A stretch of 64,000 nucleotides of DNA, from NCBI GenBank assembly GCA_023265025.1, contig JAHFUP010000005.1, forward strand, positions 51,871 through 115,870. The letters run 5' to 3'. The position numbers and the translations under genes are program-made. This document shows, piece after piece, positions 41,152-51,335 of this stretch (positions within the stretch are counted from its first letter, which is position 1; each line of letters opens with the position of its first letter). This DNA comes from Acidimicrobiia bacterium (GTDB lineage: Bacteria > Actinomycetota > Acidimicrobiia > Acidimicrobiales > AC-14). The notes below the pieces were generated by a model that saw nothing but the letters and a program-made list of their open reading frames with translations, was not told the DNA's origin and did not search any database.

Positions 41152-42317
41152 GTCGAGAGAAGTCTCTCGTACAACCCGACGGTGCGGGCCGCGATCGCCG
41201 GCCACCCGAAGTGCTCGATGGCCCGTAGGCGGCCGGCGCGGCCCATGGTCGCGGCCCGGTCCGGGTCGGCCAGCAGCGCGTTGACCCGGCCGGCGACCGC
41301 GGCGGCAAAGGCGGTGGCGTCGGCGACCAGCGGCACCAGATGGCCGGTGACGTCCTCCACCACGATCTCCGGGATGCCCCCGACCGCGCTGCCCACCACC
41401 GCCGTCTCACACGCCATGGCTTCCAGGTTGGTCAGCCCGAACGGCTCGTACACCGACGGGCATATGAACACACTCGCCGCGGTCAGGATGGCGAGCAGGT
41501 CGGAGCGGGACAGCATCTCCTCGATCCACACGACGCCGCCCCGCCGGGCCGCAAGCGATGCTGCCTGCCGGCGCATCTCCGCCCCGATGGCGGGGGTGTC
41601 GGGGGCGCCGGCGCAGAACACCATCTGGGCGCCGGCATCGACCGACTCCGCCGCGGCCAGGGCGTGGTCGACGCCCTTCTGCCGCGTGATCCGACCCACA
41701 AAGGCGACCACCGGGCGCGCGGGGTCGATGCCGAAGCGCGCCAACGCCTCATCGTCCGGCGCCGGCCGCCAGGCGTCGGTGTCGATGCCGTTGTGGATCA
41801 CCACCACCCGACCCGGGTCGACCGACGGGTAGGTGGCGAGGATGTCGTCGCGCATGCCGCCCGACACGGCGATGATACCATCGGCGCCCTCCAGCGCCGT
41901 CCGCTCGTTGAAGAGCGACAGGGCGTAGCCACCGCCCAGCTGCTCGGCCTTCCAGGGCCGCAGCGGTTCCAGGCTGTGAGCGGTCATGACGTGGGGGATG
42001 CCGTGGAGCAGCTTGGCCAGGTGGCCGCCCAAGTTGGCGTACCACGTGTGGCTGTGGGCCAGGTCGGCGCCCCGGCAGCCCGACGCGAAGAGCAGGTCCA
42101 CGGACATCGCCTGCAGCGCGGCCTCGTCGGCCCGCTGGGCGGGGATCGCCGGCCACGGCCGGTACGCCCGCACGCCGGGCTCGTCCCGGGGCCCGCCAAA
42201 GCACTGCACGTCGACGTCGACCAGCTTGGCGAGCTGCTCCACGAGCTGGGTGACGTGGACCCCAGCCCCGCCGTAGACCTCCGGCGGGTACTCGCGGGTG
42301 AGGACGGCAACCCTCAA
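41148..42317 (-). CDS. glgA: GT4 glycogen synthase / maltose-1-phosphate synthase-like (actinobacterial GlgA/GlgM)
   Basis: [66 protein letters not shown]. Confidence 0.9.
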   Translation of the reverse strand: MRVAVLTREYPPEVYGGAGVHVTQLVEQLAKLVDVDVQCFGGPRDEPGVRAYRPWPAIPAQRADEAALQAMSVDLLFASGCRGADLAHSHTWYANLGGHLAKLLHGIPHVMTAHSLEPLRPWKAEQLGGGYALSLFNERTALEGADGIIAVSGGMRDDILATYPSVDPGRVVVIHNGIDTDAWRPAPDDEALARFGIDPARPVVAFVGRITRQKGVDHALAAAESVDAGAQMVFCAGAPDTPAIGAEMRRQAASLAARRGGVVWIEEMLSRSDLLAILTAASVFICPSVYEPFGLTNLEAMACETAVVGSAVGGIPEIVVEDVTGHLVPLVADATAFAAAVAGRVNALLADPDRAATMGRAGRLRAIEHFGWPAIAARTVGLYERLLST

Positions 42318-43552
42318 GGGTTGGTGACCGTCTGGCCCTTTCCGAGCACGGTGATGCCCGCCGGGGAAACGGTGAACCGGCGGCTGTCGTCGGCGAAGTC
42401 GCAGCCGATCCGGGCGCCGGGCGGCACCACGACGTGCTTGTCGAGAATGGTCCGGCGCACGATGGCGCCGGCGCCGACCACGACGTCGTGCATCAGCACC
42501 GAGTCCTCGACCAGCGCGTGGGAGTCGATGATCACGCCGGGCGACAGAACCGAGTTCCGGACGGTCGCGCCGGAGATGATGCAGCCGGTGCTGACCAGGG
42601 AGTTGAACGCCTGGCCGGTGCGTCCGCCGTCCTCCAGCACGAACTTGGCCGGCGGGAGCTGCGGGACCGAGGTGTAGATCGGCCATCGCCGGTTGTAGAG
42701 GTTGAACACCGGATAGACCGAGACGAGGTCACGGTGGGCCTCGTAGTAGCTGTCCAGCGTCCCGACGTCGCGCCAGTAGGCCCGGTCGCGCTCGGTGGCC
42801 CCGGGCACCTCGTTGGTGTTGAAGTCGTAGACGTGGGCCTCGCCCGCCTTGACGAGGGCCGGAATGATGTCGCCCCCGACGTCGTGCCGGGACTCCTCGT
42901 CCTTGGAGTCCTGGGTGACGATGTCCACAAGGGTCGATGTCGTGAAGACGTAGTTGCCCATCGACGCGAAGACGCGGTCGGGCGCGTCCGGCAGGCCGGG
43001 GGGGTCCTCGGGCTTTTCCAGAAAGGCGTCGATCTTGGTGCCGATGCCGACGTCGATCACCCCGAGTGAGGGCGCCTCCGACCTGGGCACACGGATGCCG
43101 GCGACGCTCACGCCCGCCCCCGACTCGATGTGGGCCTCGACCATCTGGCGGGGGTCCATCCGGTAGATGTGGTCGGCCCCGAAGACGCAGACATAGTCCG
43201 GACGGTCGTCGTTGATGAGGTTCAGGTTCTGGAATATCGCGTCGGCCGATCCGGCGAACCAGTGCGGCCCGTGGCGCATCTGGGCCGGCACCATGGTCAC
43301 GTAGTTGTCGAGAAGCGTCGACATCCGCCACGTGCGGGACAGGTGCTGGCCCAGGCTGTGGCTCTTGTACTGGGTGAGGACGACGATGCGGTGGTAGCCG
43401 GCGTTGGCCAGGTTGGAGAGGGCGAAGTCGATGAGCCGGTAGTGGCCGGCGAAGGGGACGGCGGGCTTGGCCCGGTCGGCGGTGAGCGGGAACAGCCGCT
43501 TTCCCTCGCCGCCGGCGAGGACGATCGAAAGGACCCGCGGTTCGGCCGTCAC
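42314..43552 (-). CDS. glgC: Glucose-1-phosphate adenylyltransferase
   Basis: [42 protein letters not shown] overlap with glgA. Confidence 0.95.
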   Translation of the reverse strand: MTAEPRVLSIVLAGGEGKRLFPLTADRAKPAVPFAGHYRLIDFALSNLANAGYHRIVVLTQYKSHSLGQHLSRTWRMSTLLDNYVTMVPAQMRHGPHWFAGSADAIFQNLNLINDDRPDYVCVFGADHIYRMDPRQMVEAHIESGAGVSVAGIRVPRSEAPSLGVIDVGIGTKIDAFLEKPEDPPGLPDAPDRVFASMGNYVFTTSTLVDIVTQDSKDEESRHDVGGDIIPALVKAGEAHVYDFNTNEVPGATERDRAYWRDVGTLDSYYEAHRDLVSVYPVFNLYNRRWPIYTSVPQLPPAKFVLEDGGRTGQAFNSLVSTGCIISGATVRNSVLSPGVIIDSHALVEDSVLMHDVVVGAGAIVRRTILDKHVVVPPGARIGCDFADDSRRFTVSPAGITVLGKGQTVTNP

Positions 43553-43574
43553 TGACTTGAGAGTAATTCGCCGG

Positions 43575-44321
43575 TCAAGCAGGGCGAACGGGAACCCCCC
43601 TGGCGGCCAGGTGCTCCTTGGCCTCGCGGATCGTGTGCTGGCCGAAATGGAAGATCGAGGCGGCCAGCACGGCATCGGCGCCGCCGGCCAGGGCGCCGTC
43701 GGCCAGGTGGTCGAGGGTGCCCACCCCCCCGCTGGCGATCACCGGGATCCCGGTGGCGTCGCAGACCGCCCGCGTCATCTCCAGGTCATAGCCGTCGCGG
43801 GTGCCGTCGCGGTCCATCGACGTCAGCAGGATCTCGCCGGCGCCCAGCCGCTCGCACTCCTCGGCCCATTCGACGGCATCGAGGCCCGTCGGCGTGCGGC
43901 CGCCGTGCGTGAACACCTGCCGGTTCTTGGCGTCGATGGCGACGACGACGCACTGCACGCCGAACTCGGCCGCCAGCTCGGCGATGAGCCGGGGCCGGTC
44001 GACCGCCGCGGTGTTGACGCCCACCTTGTCGGCGCCGGCCCGCAGGAGGGCGCGGGCGTCGTCGACGGTGCGGATGCCGCCCCCCACCGCGAAGGGGATG
44101 AAGACGGTCTCGGCCGTGCGGCGGGCGACGTCGACCATCGTGTCGCGGGCGTCGGAGCTGGCGGTGATGTCGAGAAACACCAGCTCGTCGGCGCCCTCGG
44201 CGTCATAGCGGGCGGCCAGCTCGGCGGGGTCGCCGGCATCCACCAGGTCGAGAAAGTTCACGCCCTTGACCACCCGGCCGGCGTCAACGTCCAGGCAGGG
44301 GATGACCCTTACGGCCCGCAT
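43575..44321 (-). CDS. hisF: Imidazole glycerol phosphate synthase subunit HisF
   Basis: [47 protein letters not shown]. Confidence 0.96.
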   Translation of the reverse strand: MRAVRVIPCLDVDAGRVVKGVNFLDLVDAGDPAELAARYDAEGADELVFLDITASSDARDTMVDVARRTAETVFIPFAVGGGIRTVDDARALLRAGADKVGVNTAAVDRPRLIAELAAEFGVQCVVVAIDAKNRQVFTHGGRTPTGLDAVEWAEECERLGAGEILLTSMDRDGTRDGYDLEMTRAVCDATGIPVIASGGVGTLDHLADGALAGGADAVLAASIFHFGQHTIREAKEHLAARGVPVRPA

Positions 44322-45019
44322 GCGACGATCGCCTCCTCGACGGTGAAGTTCCCCTCGTAGAGGGCTTTGCCCACGATGGCACCTTCGAGCGGCAGGGCGG
44401 CGAGCTTTTCCAGGTCGGCCAGGACGCCGACGCCGCCGGAGGCGATCACCGGAATGTCGGTGGCGTCGAGGACCGCGGCCAGACCGTCGAGGTCGGGGCC
44501 GGCCATGGTGGCGTCGCGGCTGATGTCGGTGACGATGATCGCAGCTACGCCGCTGCCGGCGTAGCGGGCCAGCAGGTCGAACAGATCGACGCCGGAGCCC
44601 TCGGTCCAACCGCGTACGGCGACGTCGCGGCCCCGGGTGTCGATACCCACGGCGACCTGGTGGTGGGACGCCAGCTCGCAGACCAGCTCCGGGAACTCGA
44701 CCGCCGCGGTGCCGATGACGACTCGGTCGACGCCACACGCCAGCAGCTCCTCGGCCGACGCCCGGTCACGCACGCCCCCGCTGGCCTGGACCTTGATGTC
44801 GACCGCGCCGGCGATGGCGGCGATCACCGGGCGGTTCTCGGGGGTGCCGGTGCGGGCCGCATCGAGGTCCACGACGTGGATCCACGTGGCGCCGGCGGCG
44901 GCGTAGCCCTCGGCCACGGCGACAGGATCCATCCCGTAGACCGTCTCCTTGTCGAAGTCCCCCTGGTACAGCCGGACGACCCGGCCGCCCCGGAGGTCAA
45001 TCGCCGGGTAGAGACGCAA
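44309..45019 (-). CDS. hisA: Phosphoribosylformimino-5-aminoimidazole carboxamide ribotide isomerase HisA
   Basis: [27 protein letters not shown]. Confidence 0.95.
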   Translation of the reverse strand: MRLYPAIDLRGGRVVRLYQGDFDKETVYGMDPVAVAEGYAAAGATWIHVVDLDAARTGTPENRPVIAAIAGAVDIKVQASGGVRDRASAEELLACGVDRVVIGTAAVEFPELVCELASHHQVAVGIDTRGRDVAVRGWTEGSGVDLFDLLARYAGSGVAAIIVTDISRDATMAGPDLDGLAAVLDATDIPVIASGGVGVLADLEKLAALPLEGAIVGKALYEGNFTVEEAIVACGP

Positions 45020-45599
45020 CGAAGTTGGCCAGCAGGCGGAGGCCGGCGACGCCGGACTTCTCGGGGTGGAACTGGGTGGCCCAGACGTTGTCCTTGACGA
45101 CCGCGGCGACGACGGCGCCGCCGTAGTCGCACGTCGCCACCACGTCGTCGGAGGGCTCGGGCGCGTACGAGTGGACGAAGTACATCCAGATCGGGTCGTC
45201 GAGACCGGCGAGCATCGGGGTGGGCCGGTGGTCGAGCCGGTTCCACTGCATCTGCGGGCGCTTGACCCCCTCGGGTAGGAGCTGGACCCGCCCCGGCAGC
45301 ACGCCCATGCCCTTGACGTCGGGCGCCTCGTCGGAGCCGTCGTAGAGCATCTGCATGCCGACGCAGATGCCGAGGAAGGGCGTGCCGGCGTCGATCGCCG
45401 CCTTCGCCGGCTCCTCCAGCCCGCTGGCCCGCAGCGCCTCCAGGCATCGACCCACGTGGCCGACGCCGGGCAGCACCACGCCGGCGGCGCCGGCGATCAC
45501 CGCCGGGTCGGCGGTCAGCACCGCCTCGGCCCCCACATGTTCGAGTGCCTTCTGGGCCGATCGCAGGTTCCCGATGCCGTAGTCGAGGACCGCGATCAT
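44997..45599 (-). CDS. hisH: Imidazole glycerol phosphate synthase subunit HisH
   Basis: IAVLDYGIGNLRSAQKALEHVGA; LGICVGMQMLYDGSDE; QFHPEKSGVAGLRLLANF. Confidence 0.95.
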   Translation of the reverse strand: MIAVLDYGIGNLRSAQKALEHVGAEAVLTADPAVIAGAAGVVLPGVGHVGRCLEALRASGLEEPAKAAIDAGTPFLGICVGMQMLYDGSDEAPDVKGMGVLPGRVQLLPEGVKRPQMQWNRLDHRPTPMLAGLDDPIWMYFVHSYAPEPSDDVVATCDYGGAVVAAVVKDNVWATQFHPEKSGVAGLRLLANFVASLPGD

Positions 45600-45650
45600 C
45601 GCTTTGCGGTACCTGAGGTACCGCCACGGTACCCATGCTCCCTCAAAGCG
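45600..45650 (-). promoter_or_regulatory. Intercistronic nested hairpin between hisB and hisH
   Basis: Outer CGCTTTG/CAAAGCG and inner GCGGTACC-TGA-GGTACCGC (45606-45624); three GGTACC sites. Confidence 0.5.
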
Positions 45651-46227
45651 TTCCCTTGGTCGAGGGGACGCCCGTGCCCTCGACCCTCACGGCGTCCCGG
45701 AGGGCGCGGGCGACGGCCTTGAACGACGCCTCGAGGATGTGGTGGGAGTTCTTGCCGCGCTTGAGGTCGAGGTGCAGCGTGATGAGGGCGGACGTGGCGA
45801 AGGCCCGCCAGAACTCCTCGGCCAGCTGGGGGTCGAACGGCGGCGTGCCGAGGGCCTCGGTGCCCGGCTCGACGTCGTAGTGGAGGTACGGCCGGCCGGA
45901 CAGGTCGAGGGCGACCTCCACGAGGGCCTCGTCGAGCGGGAGCGACATCGATGCGAACCGGCGCACGCCGGCCTTGTCGCCCAGCGCCTCCCGCAGGCAC
46001 TCGCCGAGGGCGATGCCGACGTCCTCCACGGTGTGGTGGGCGTCGACCTCCAGGTCGCCAACCGCGGTCAGCTCCAGGTCGAAGCCGCCGTGGCGGCCGA
46101 GCTGGTCGACCATGTGGTCGAAGAAGGGCAGGCCCGTCGTCACCCGCGTAACGCCGGTGCCGTCGAGGTCGAGACGGATCTCGATCGACGTCTCCTTGGT
46201 GACCCGGGAGCGGGTGGCAGTTCTCAC
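45643..46227 (-). CDS. hisB: Imidazoleglycerol-phosphate dehydratase
   Basis: FFDHMVDQLGRHGGFDL, VDAHHTVEDVGIALGECLREALG, GKNSHHILEASFKAVARAL. Confidence 0.96.
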   Translation of the reverse strand: MRTATRSRVTKETSIEIRLDLDGTGVTRVTTGLPFFDHMVDQLGRHGGFDLELTAVGDLEVDAHHTVEDVGIALGECLREALGDKAGVRRFASMSLPLDEALVEVALDLSGRPYLHYDVEPGTEALGTPPFDPQLAEEFWRAFATSALITLHLDLKRGKNSHHILEASFKAVARALRDAVRVEGTGVPSTKGTL

Positions 46228-47279
46228 GCGAGCACCTCTCGAAGAGCGGACAGGAAGGCGTCGTCCTCGGCGGGGGTGCCGACGGTCACCCGGAGGCAGC
46301 CTTCGAGGCGGGGCCACGAGGAGCAGTCGCGGACGAGGACCGAGCGCTCGACCAGCCCCTTCCAGACCGTGGGGCCGTCGACGTTGCGGGGCCGGAAGAG
46401 CACGAAGTTGGCGCCCGACGGCCACGTGTCGACGGGAAGGGCGGCCAGGGCGCCGGCCAGCCGCTCGCGCTCGGCGACCAGGGAGGTGACCCGGGCCTCC
46501 ATCTCGGCGGTGAAGCGCAAGGCGAGGCGGCCGGCGATCTGGGTGGCGGCGTCGAGGTGGTACGGGAGCACGGCCCGTTCGGCGCCGGCGACGATGCCCG
46601 CTGGCGCGATCAGGTAGCCGAGGCGGCACGCAGCCATCGACCAGGTCTTGGAGAACGTGCGGGTGACGACGAGCGGCCGGTCGTCGGCCACGAGCGACAG
46701 CGCGGAGGTCGAGGTGAACTGGCCGTAGGCCTCGTCGACCACGACCAGGCCGGGCGCCGCGGCCAGGGCGGCCTCGATCACCTCGGGCCCGTCGATGACG
46801 CCCGTGGGGTTGTTGGGCGAGCACAGGAACGTGATCGCCGGCTGGGCTTCGCCGACGACCCGGGCGACCTCGGTCGGGTCGAGGGTGAAGTCGTCGCCGC
46901 GCTCCCCCGCCGCCACGCCGGTACCGGTGATGCGGGGGATGTGGGAGTGGAGGGCGTAGGTCGGCTCGAAGACGGCGACCGAGCGGCCGGGTCCGCCGTA
47001 GGCCAGACAGAGGGCCTGGATGACCTCGTTCGACCCGTTGCCGGCCAGGACCTGCTCGGGCCCGACACCGTGCAGCTCGCCGATGGCGGTCCGCAGGGCG
47101 CCGGCGCCCCGATCGGGGTAGCGGTGGAACGGGACGGTCGCCAGTTCCTCCAGGAACGCCTCCCGCCATGCCGCCGGCGGCGGGTAGGGGGACTCGTTGG
47201 TGTTGAGGCGGACGTCGACGGTGACCTGCGGCGAGTGGTACCCCTCCAGCTCGGCCAGGTCGTCCCGGACGGAAATCAT
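46224..47279 (-). CDS. hisC: Histidinol-phosphate aminotransferase
   Basis: LNTNESPYPPP, TFLCSPNNPTGVI, TRTFSKTWSMAACRLGYLIAP. Confidence 0.94.
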   Translation of the reverse strand: MISVRDDLAELEGYHSPQVTVDVRLNTNESPYPPPAAWREAFLEELATVPFHRYPDRGAGALRTAIGELHGVGPEQVLAGNGSNEVIQALCLAYGGPGRSVAVFEPTYALHSHIPRITGTGVAAGERGDDFTLDPTEVARVVGEAQPAITFLCSPNNPTGVIDGPEVIEAALAAAPGLVVVDEAYGQFTSTSALSLVADDRPLVVTRTFSKTWSMAACRLGYLIAPAGIVAGAERAVLPYHLDAATQIAGRLALRFTAEMEARVTSLVAERERLAGALAALPVDTWPSGANFVLFRPRNVDGPTVWKGLVERSVLVRDCSSWPRLEGCLRVTVGTPAEDDAFLSALREVLA

Positions 47280-48562
47280 CGCAGCCGCATTCGGACGGAC
47301 TCGGCGTGGGCGGCAAGGCCCTCGGCGTCGGCGATGGCGGCCACGCTGCCGGCCACGCCGGCCAGGGCGTCGGCGTCGAGGGTGATGGCGTGGATGTGGC
47401 GGAGGAAGTCGTCGACCCGGAGGCCCCCGGCGAACCGGGCCGATCCGTACGTGGGCAGCACGTGACTGGGCCCGGCCAGGTAGTCCCCCACCGAGGCCGG
47501 AGCGTGGGGGCCGATGAACACGGCGCCGGCGTGACGGACCAGCGGCAGGAGCGACTCGGGCCGCTCGCACATCAGCTCCAGGTGCTCCGGCGCGATCAGG
47601 TTGGCCACCTCCATGGCCTGCTCGGGACCGTCGACCACTGCGGCGTAGCCGCCGGCGGCGAGGGTGGCCTCGATCTCGGCCTGGCGGGGCGACACGGCGA
47701 CCAGTCGGGCGACCGCCTCGGTGACGGCATCGGCGACGGCCTCGTCCCAGGTGATGAGCCACGCCAGCCCGTCGGGGCCGTGCTCGGCCTGGACAATGAC
47801 GTCGATAGCAGCCCACTCCACAGGGGTGGTGGCGTCGGCGATCACGACGACCTCCGACGGGCCGGCGAAGGCCGACGACACGCCCACCGCGCCTTCGGCC
47901 GCCACCTCCCGCTGGGCCAGGGCGACGTAGACGTTTCCAGGCCCGACGATGACGTCGACGGGGCGGATGCTGTCGGTGCCGTAGGCCATGGCGCCGATCG
48001 CCTGGGCCCCGCCGATGCGATACACCTCCGTCACGCCGGCCAGGGCCGCGGCGGCGAGCGTCGGCGGGTCGACGGTGCCGTCGGGCCGGGGTGGCACGCA
48101 GAGCACGACCTCGCCCACGCCGGCCACGCGGGCTGGGAGCGCGGTCATGAGCACGGTGGACGGGTAGCCGGCCCGGCCACCGGGCACGTAGACCCCGGCC
48201 CGGTCCACCGGCCGGGTCATGTCGCGGATGGCGATGCCGTCGCGCACGTACAGCGGCGAGTCGTGCAGCTGGGTCCGGTGGTAGGCGGTGATGGATCCGT
48301 GGGCCGCCTCCAGCGCCAGCCGCAGTGCGGGCGGCGTGGCCTTCAGCGCCGCGGCCAGGGCCTCCTGCGGCACCCGCAGGTCGTCGAGGTCGGCCTTGTC
48401 GAAGCGGCGGGTGTACTCCCGCACCGCGTCGTCGCCCCGCTTGCGGACCTCGGCGAGGATCTCCCGGACCGCGTCGATCGGGGGCGGTCCGGAGGGCGCC
48501 GGGCGAGGTAGGCGGGATCGGAGGTCGCCGCCGGCACCCCGCAGGTCGAGGCGGCTGAGCAT
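47276..48562 (-). CDS. hisD: Histidinol dehydrogenase
   Basis: RAGVYVPGGRAGYPSTVLMTALPARVAGV; AFAGPSEVVVIAD; AEHGPDGLAWLIT. Confidence 0.95.
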   Translation of the reverse strand: MLSRLDLRGAGGDLRSRLPRPAPSGPPPIDAVREILAEVRKRGDDAVREYTRRFDKADLDDLRVPQEALAAALKATPPALRLALEAAHGSITAYHRTQLHDSPLYVRDGIAIRDMTRPVDRAGVYVPGGRAGYPSTVLMTALPARVAGVGEVVLCVPPRPDGTVDPPTLAAAALAGVTEVYRIGGAQAIGAMAYGTDSIRPVDVIVGPGNVYVALAQREVAAEGAVGVSSAFAGPSEVVVIADATTPVEWAAIDVIVQAEHGPDGLAWLITWDEAVADAVTEAVARLVAVSPRQAEIEATLAAGGYAAVVDGPEQAMEVANLIAPEHLELMCERPESLLPLVRHAGAVFIGPHAPASVGDYLAGPSHVLPTYGSARFAGGLRVDDFLRHIHAITLDADALAGVAGSVAAIADAEGLAAHAESVRMRLR

Positions 48563-48616
48563 GGACCGATGGTACCGGGGCGGCCCGGGTACCCCTCGTG
48601 GGATAAACCGGGGGCC

Positions 48617-48829
48617 GTGCCCCCTCCCGCCGCCGTCCCCGGCCCCGAGCTGTCCTCGGTGGCCACCGCGCTCGACGACCTGACCCGGCGGGTCACCGCC
48701 ATGGCCGAGGCATTGAGCGGCACGCAGGCCGACTGGGTGGCCCAGGATCTGTTCGCGGTCGAGCGTTCGCTCAACGCCGCCAACCGCCGGCTGACGACCC
48801 TGAACGAGCGTTTACGAAAGAGTGGATAG
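48617..48829 (+). CDS. Small hypothetical (coiled-coil) protein
   Basis: 71-codon ORF, GTG start; LDDLTRRVTAMAEALSGTQADWVAQDLFAVERSLNAANRRLTTLNERLRK helical pattern. Confidence 0.55.
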   Translation: MPPPAAVPGPELSSVATALDDLTRRVTAMAEALSGTQADWVAQDLFAVERSLNAANRRLTTLNERLRKSG

Positions 48830-48835
48830 AACGGC

Positions 48836-48863
48836 CGATGGCGCCCCGTAAGGGGCGCCATCG
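48836..48863. terminator. Strong hairpin, likely terminator
   Basis: CGATGGCGCCCC-GTAA-GGGGCGCCATCG, 12-bp perfect stem just after a stop codon. Confidence 0.65.
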
Positions 48864-48947
48864 GGGGGCGGTCCGGGCGGCGGAACCCGGTGAACCGCCT
48901 TGGGGATCCAGGTGGCGGGAACCTGATCCCTCAAGCACTAGAACGTA

Positions 48948-49637
48948 CTACCTCCCTGACTTTGTTCCCAAGCGGCGGGGCATTTCGATCACACCGATCT
49001 TCGGGCAGAAGGAGGCCAAAACGCAGTCGTCGCACCGGGGTTTCCGGGCCGCGCACACCCGCCGGCCGTGGAGGATGAGACGCAGGCTGAACCCGCCCCG
49101 GTCCCGGGCGGGGACGATTGCGCCGAGGTCGGCCTCCACCTTCACCGGGTCGGTCTCCGCCGTGAGCCCGAGCCGGCGGGAGAGTCGCCCGACGTGGGTG
49201 TCGACCGGCAGCCCCGGCAGGGCGAAGGCGACACTGCGGACGACGTTGGCCGTCTTGCGGCCGACGCCGGGGATGGTGACGAGGTCGGCCATCGCCCTGG
49301 GCACCTCGCCGCCGAAGCGCTCCTCCAGGGCGGCCGCCATCCCCAGCAGGCTGCGGGTCTTGGCCCGGAAGAACCCCGTCGGGTGGATGAGCCGCTCGAC
49401 CTCCTCAGGGTCGGCGGCCACTAGGTCCGCCGGCGTCGGGTAGCGGGCGAAGAGGGCGGGCGTCACCGAGTTCACCGCCTCGTCGGTCGTCTGGGCCGAC
49501 AGGATGGTGGCGGCCAGCAGCTGGAAGGGGCTGTCGTGGATCAGCGCGCAGAGGTCGCGGGCGTCCCCCGGGTACACCTCGGCCAGGATGGCCATGGTCT
49601 CCCGGGCCCGTCCCTTCGGCGTGCGGGGCAGTCCCAT
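48948..49637 (-). CDS. nth: Endonuclease III
   Basis: LLAATILSAQTTDEAVNSVTPALF, IPGVGRKTANVV, 4Fe-4S cysteines CAARKPRCDDCVLASFC. Confidence 0.95.
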   Translation of the reverse strand: MGLPRTPKGRARETMAILAEVYPGDARDLCALIHDSPFQLLAATILSAQTTDEAVNSVTPALFARYPTPADLVAADPEEVERLIHPTGFFRAKTRSLLGMAAALEERFGGEVPRAMADLVTIPGVGRKTANVVRSVAFALPGLPVDTHVGRLSRRLGLTAETDPVKVEADLGAIVPARDRGGFSLRLILHGRRVCAARKPRCDDCVLASFCPKIGVIEMPRRLGTKSGR

Positions 49638-49674
49638 GGCGGCCGACAGTAGAGCGTGCAGCTACCGTTTCCCG

Positions 49675-50607
49675 GTGGCCCACCTGGAGGTCAAGCGGGA
49701 AATGGGGCGGGCCGACATCGCCGCCGTGTCCGAGCTGCTCGAGGCGGCCGGCGAGGTCGACGGGCACCCGCCCCTCGACGAGCACCAGTGGCTCGACCTG
49801 GTCAACGGCGGCCGCCACGACTTCGCCGGCCTGGTGGCGTGGGAGCCGGGTCACGAGCGGCCGGTCGGGTATGCCCAGGTCACCCGGGAGGTCTCCGGCA
49901 CCCACGAGCGGACCTGGGCCCTCGAGCTCGTCGTCGACCCCCGCCACCGCCGGACCGATCTCGGCATCACCCGCACCCTCCTCGACGCCGCCGTCGGCCT
50001 GGTGGCTGAGGCCGGCGGCGGCCACGTCCACATGTGGGTCCCCAAGCCCACCGCCGCGTCCGACGCCCTGGCCGCCACCGTGGGCCTTCGCCGGGGCCGT
50101 GAGCTGCTCCAGTTCCGCCGGCCACTGCCTTTGGAGGAACAGCCGTCGATCGACGTCCGCTCGTTCGTCCCCGGCCAGGACGAGGCCGCCTGGCTGGAGG
50201 TGAACAACCGGGCGTTCCAGTGGCACCCCGAGCAGGGCAACTGGGATCTGGAGACGCTTCGTAACCGCCAGGACCAGCCCTGGTTCGACGCCGCCGGCTT
50301 CCTGCTCCACGAGCGCGACGGGAAGCTGGCCGGCTTCTGCTGGACCAAGGTCCACCCCGACCACGAGCCCCCGCTCGGGGAGATCTACGTCGTCGCCGTC
50401 GACCCGGGCTTCCGCGGCCTGGGGCTCGGGCGGTCACTGGTCGTCGCCGGCCTCGACCACCTGGCCGGACAGGGCCTGACGGTCGCCATGCTGTACGTCG
50501 ACGCCGAAAATGCCGGCGCGCTCCGGCTCTATGAGGAGCTGGAGTTCACCGTCGACCACGTCGACCGGGCCTACGTCGGCGACGTGGCGGCTAGCCGATC
50601 CCGCTGA
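49675..50607 (+). CDS. mshD: Mycothiol synthase (two GNAT domains)
   Basis: NRAFQWHPEQGNWDLETLRNRQDQPWFDAAGFLL; LGEIYVVAVDPGFRGLGLGRSLVVAGLDHL. Confidence 0.92.
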   Translation: MAHLEVKREMGRADIAAVSELLEAAGEVDGHPPLDEHQWLDLVNGGRHDFAGLVAWEPGHERPVGYAQVTREVSGTHERTWALELVVDPRHRRTDLGITRTLLDAAVGLVAEAGGGHVHMWVPKPTAASDALAATVGLRRGRELLQFRRPLPLEEQPSIDVRSFVPGQDEAAWLEVNNRAFQWHPEQGNWDLETLRNRQDQPWFDAAGFLLHERDGKLAGFCWTKVHPDHEPPLGEIYVVAVDPGFRGLGLGRSLVVAGLDHLAGQGLTVAMLYVDAENAGALRLYEELEFTVDHVDRAYVGDVAASRSR

Positions 50608-51310
50608 CGCCGACGGCGGCGCCCAAGGCGTACGTCGCCGCCGCGGGGACGGCGGAGAAGACGAGCTGGCGGACGGCCGACCGCGCCATCGGCCGCCCGG
50701 TGAAGCGGGCTAGGAAGGCGCCCACCGCGAGGGCGGCGACCACGCCCATGACGATGGCCGCCACCATGGCCGCCGTTCCAGTCCCGACGAAATAGGGCAC
50801 CAGGGGAATCGTCGCCCCGACGGAGAAGGTGAGGAACGACGACACCGCCGCGCTCAACGGGCGCCCGAGGGCGCCCGGGTCGATGCCGAGCTCCTCGCGT
50901 GCGTGGGTCTGCAGGGCCAGTTCGGGGTTGCGGCTGAGGGCGGTCGCCAGCTGGTCGGCTGTCGCCTCGTCCACCCCCCTCGACCGGTAGATCTGGGCCA
51001 GCTCCCGCCGCTCGGCCTCGGGGCTGCGACGGAGCTCGAGGCGCTCCATCTCCAGCTCCCGCTCGAGCAGCTCGGTCTGGGCCGTCATCGAGATGTACTC
51101 GCCGGCGGCCATCGAGACCGCCCCGCCGATGAGCCCGGCCAGGCCGGCGAGCCGCACCAGGCCGGCGCCGGTGTTGGCGCCGGCGAAGCCCAGGACGATG
51201 GCCACGTTGGACACGAGACCGTCGCTGACGCCGAAGACCGCGGCCCGGGCGGTGCCGCCCTGGACGTCGCGGTGGTGCCTGTCCGGAGGGGGAGGCAGCG
51301 GCTCGGACAT
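50591..51310 (-). CDS. VIT1/CCC1-family transporter
   Basis: ARAAVFGVSDGLVSNVAIVLGFAGA; GGAVSMAAGEYISMTAQTELLERELEMER. Confidence 0.9.
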   Translation of the reverse strand: MSEPLPPPPDRHHRDVQGGTARAAVFGVSDGLVSNVAIVLGFAGANTGAGLVRLAGLAGLIGGAVSMAAGEYISMTAQTELLERELEMERLELRRSPEAERRELAQIYRSRGVDEATADQLATALSRNPELALQTHAREELGIDPGALGRPLSAAVSSFLTFSVGATIPLVPYFVGTGTAAMVAAIVMGVVAALAVGAFLARFTGRPMARSAVRQLVFSAVPAAATYALGAAVGVSGIG

Positions 51311-51335
51311 TGCCGCACCAACGTACCCTTGGAGC

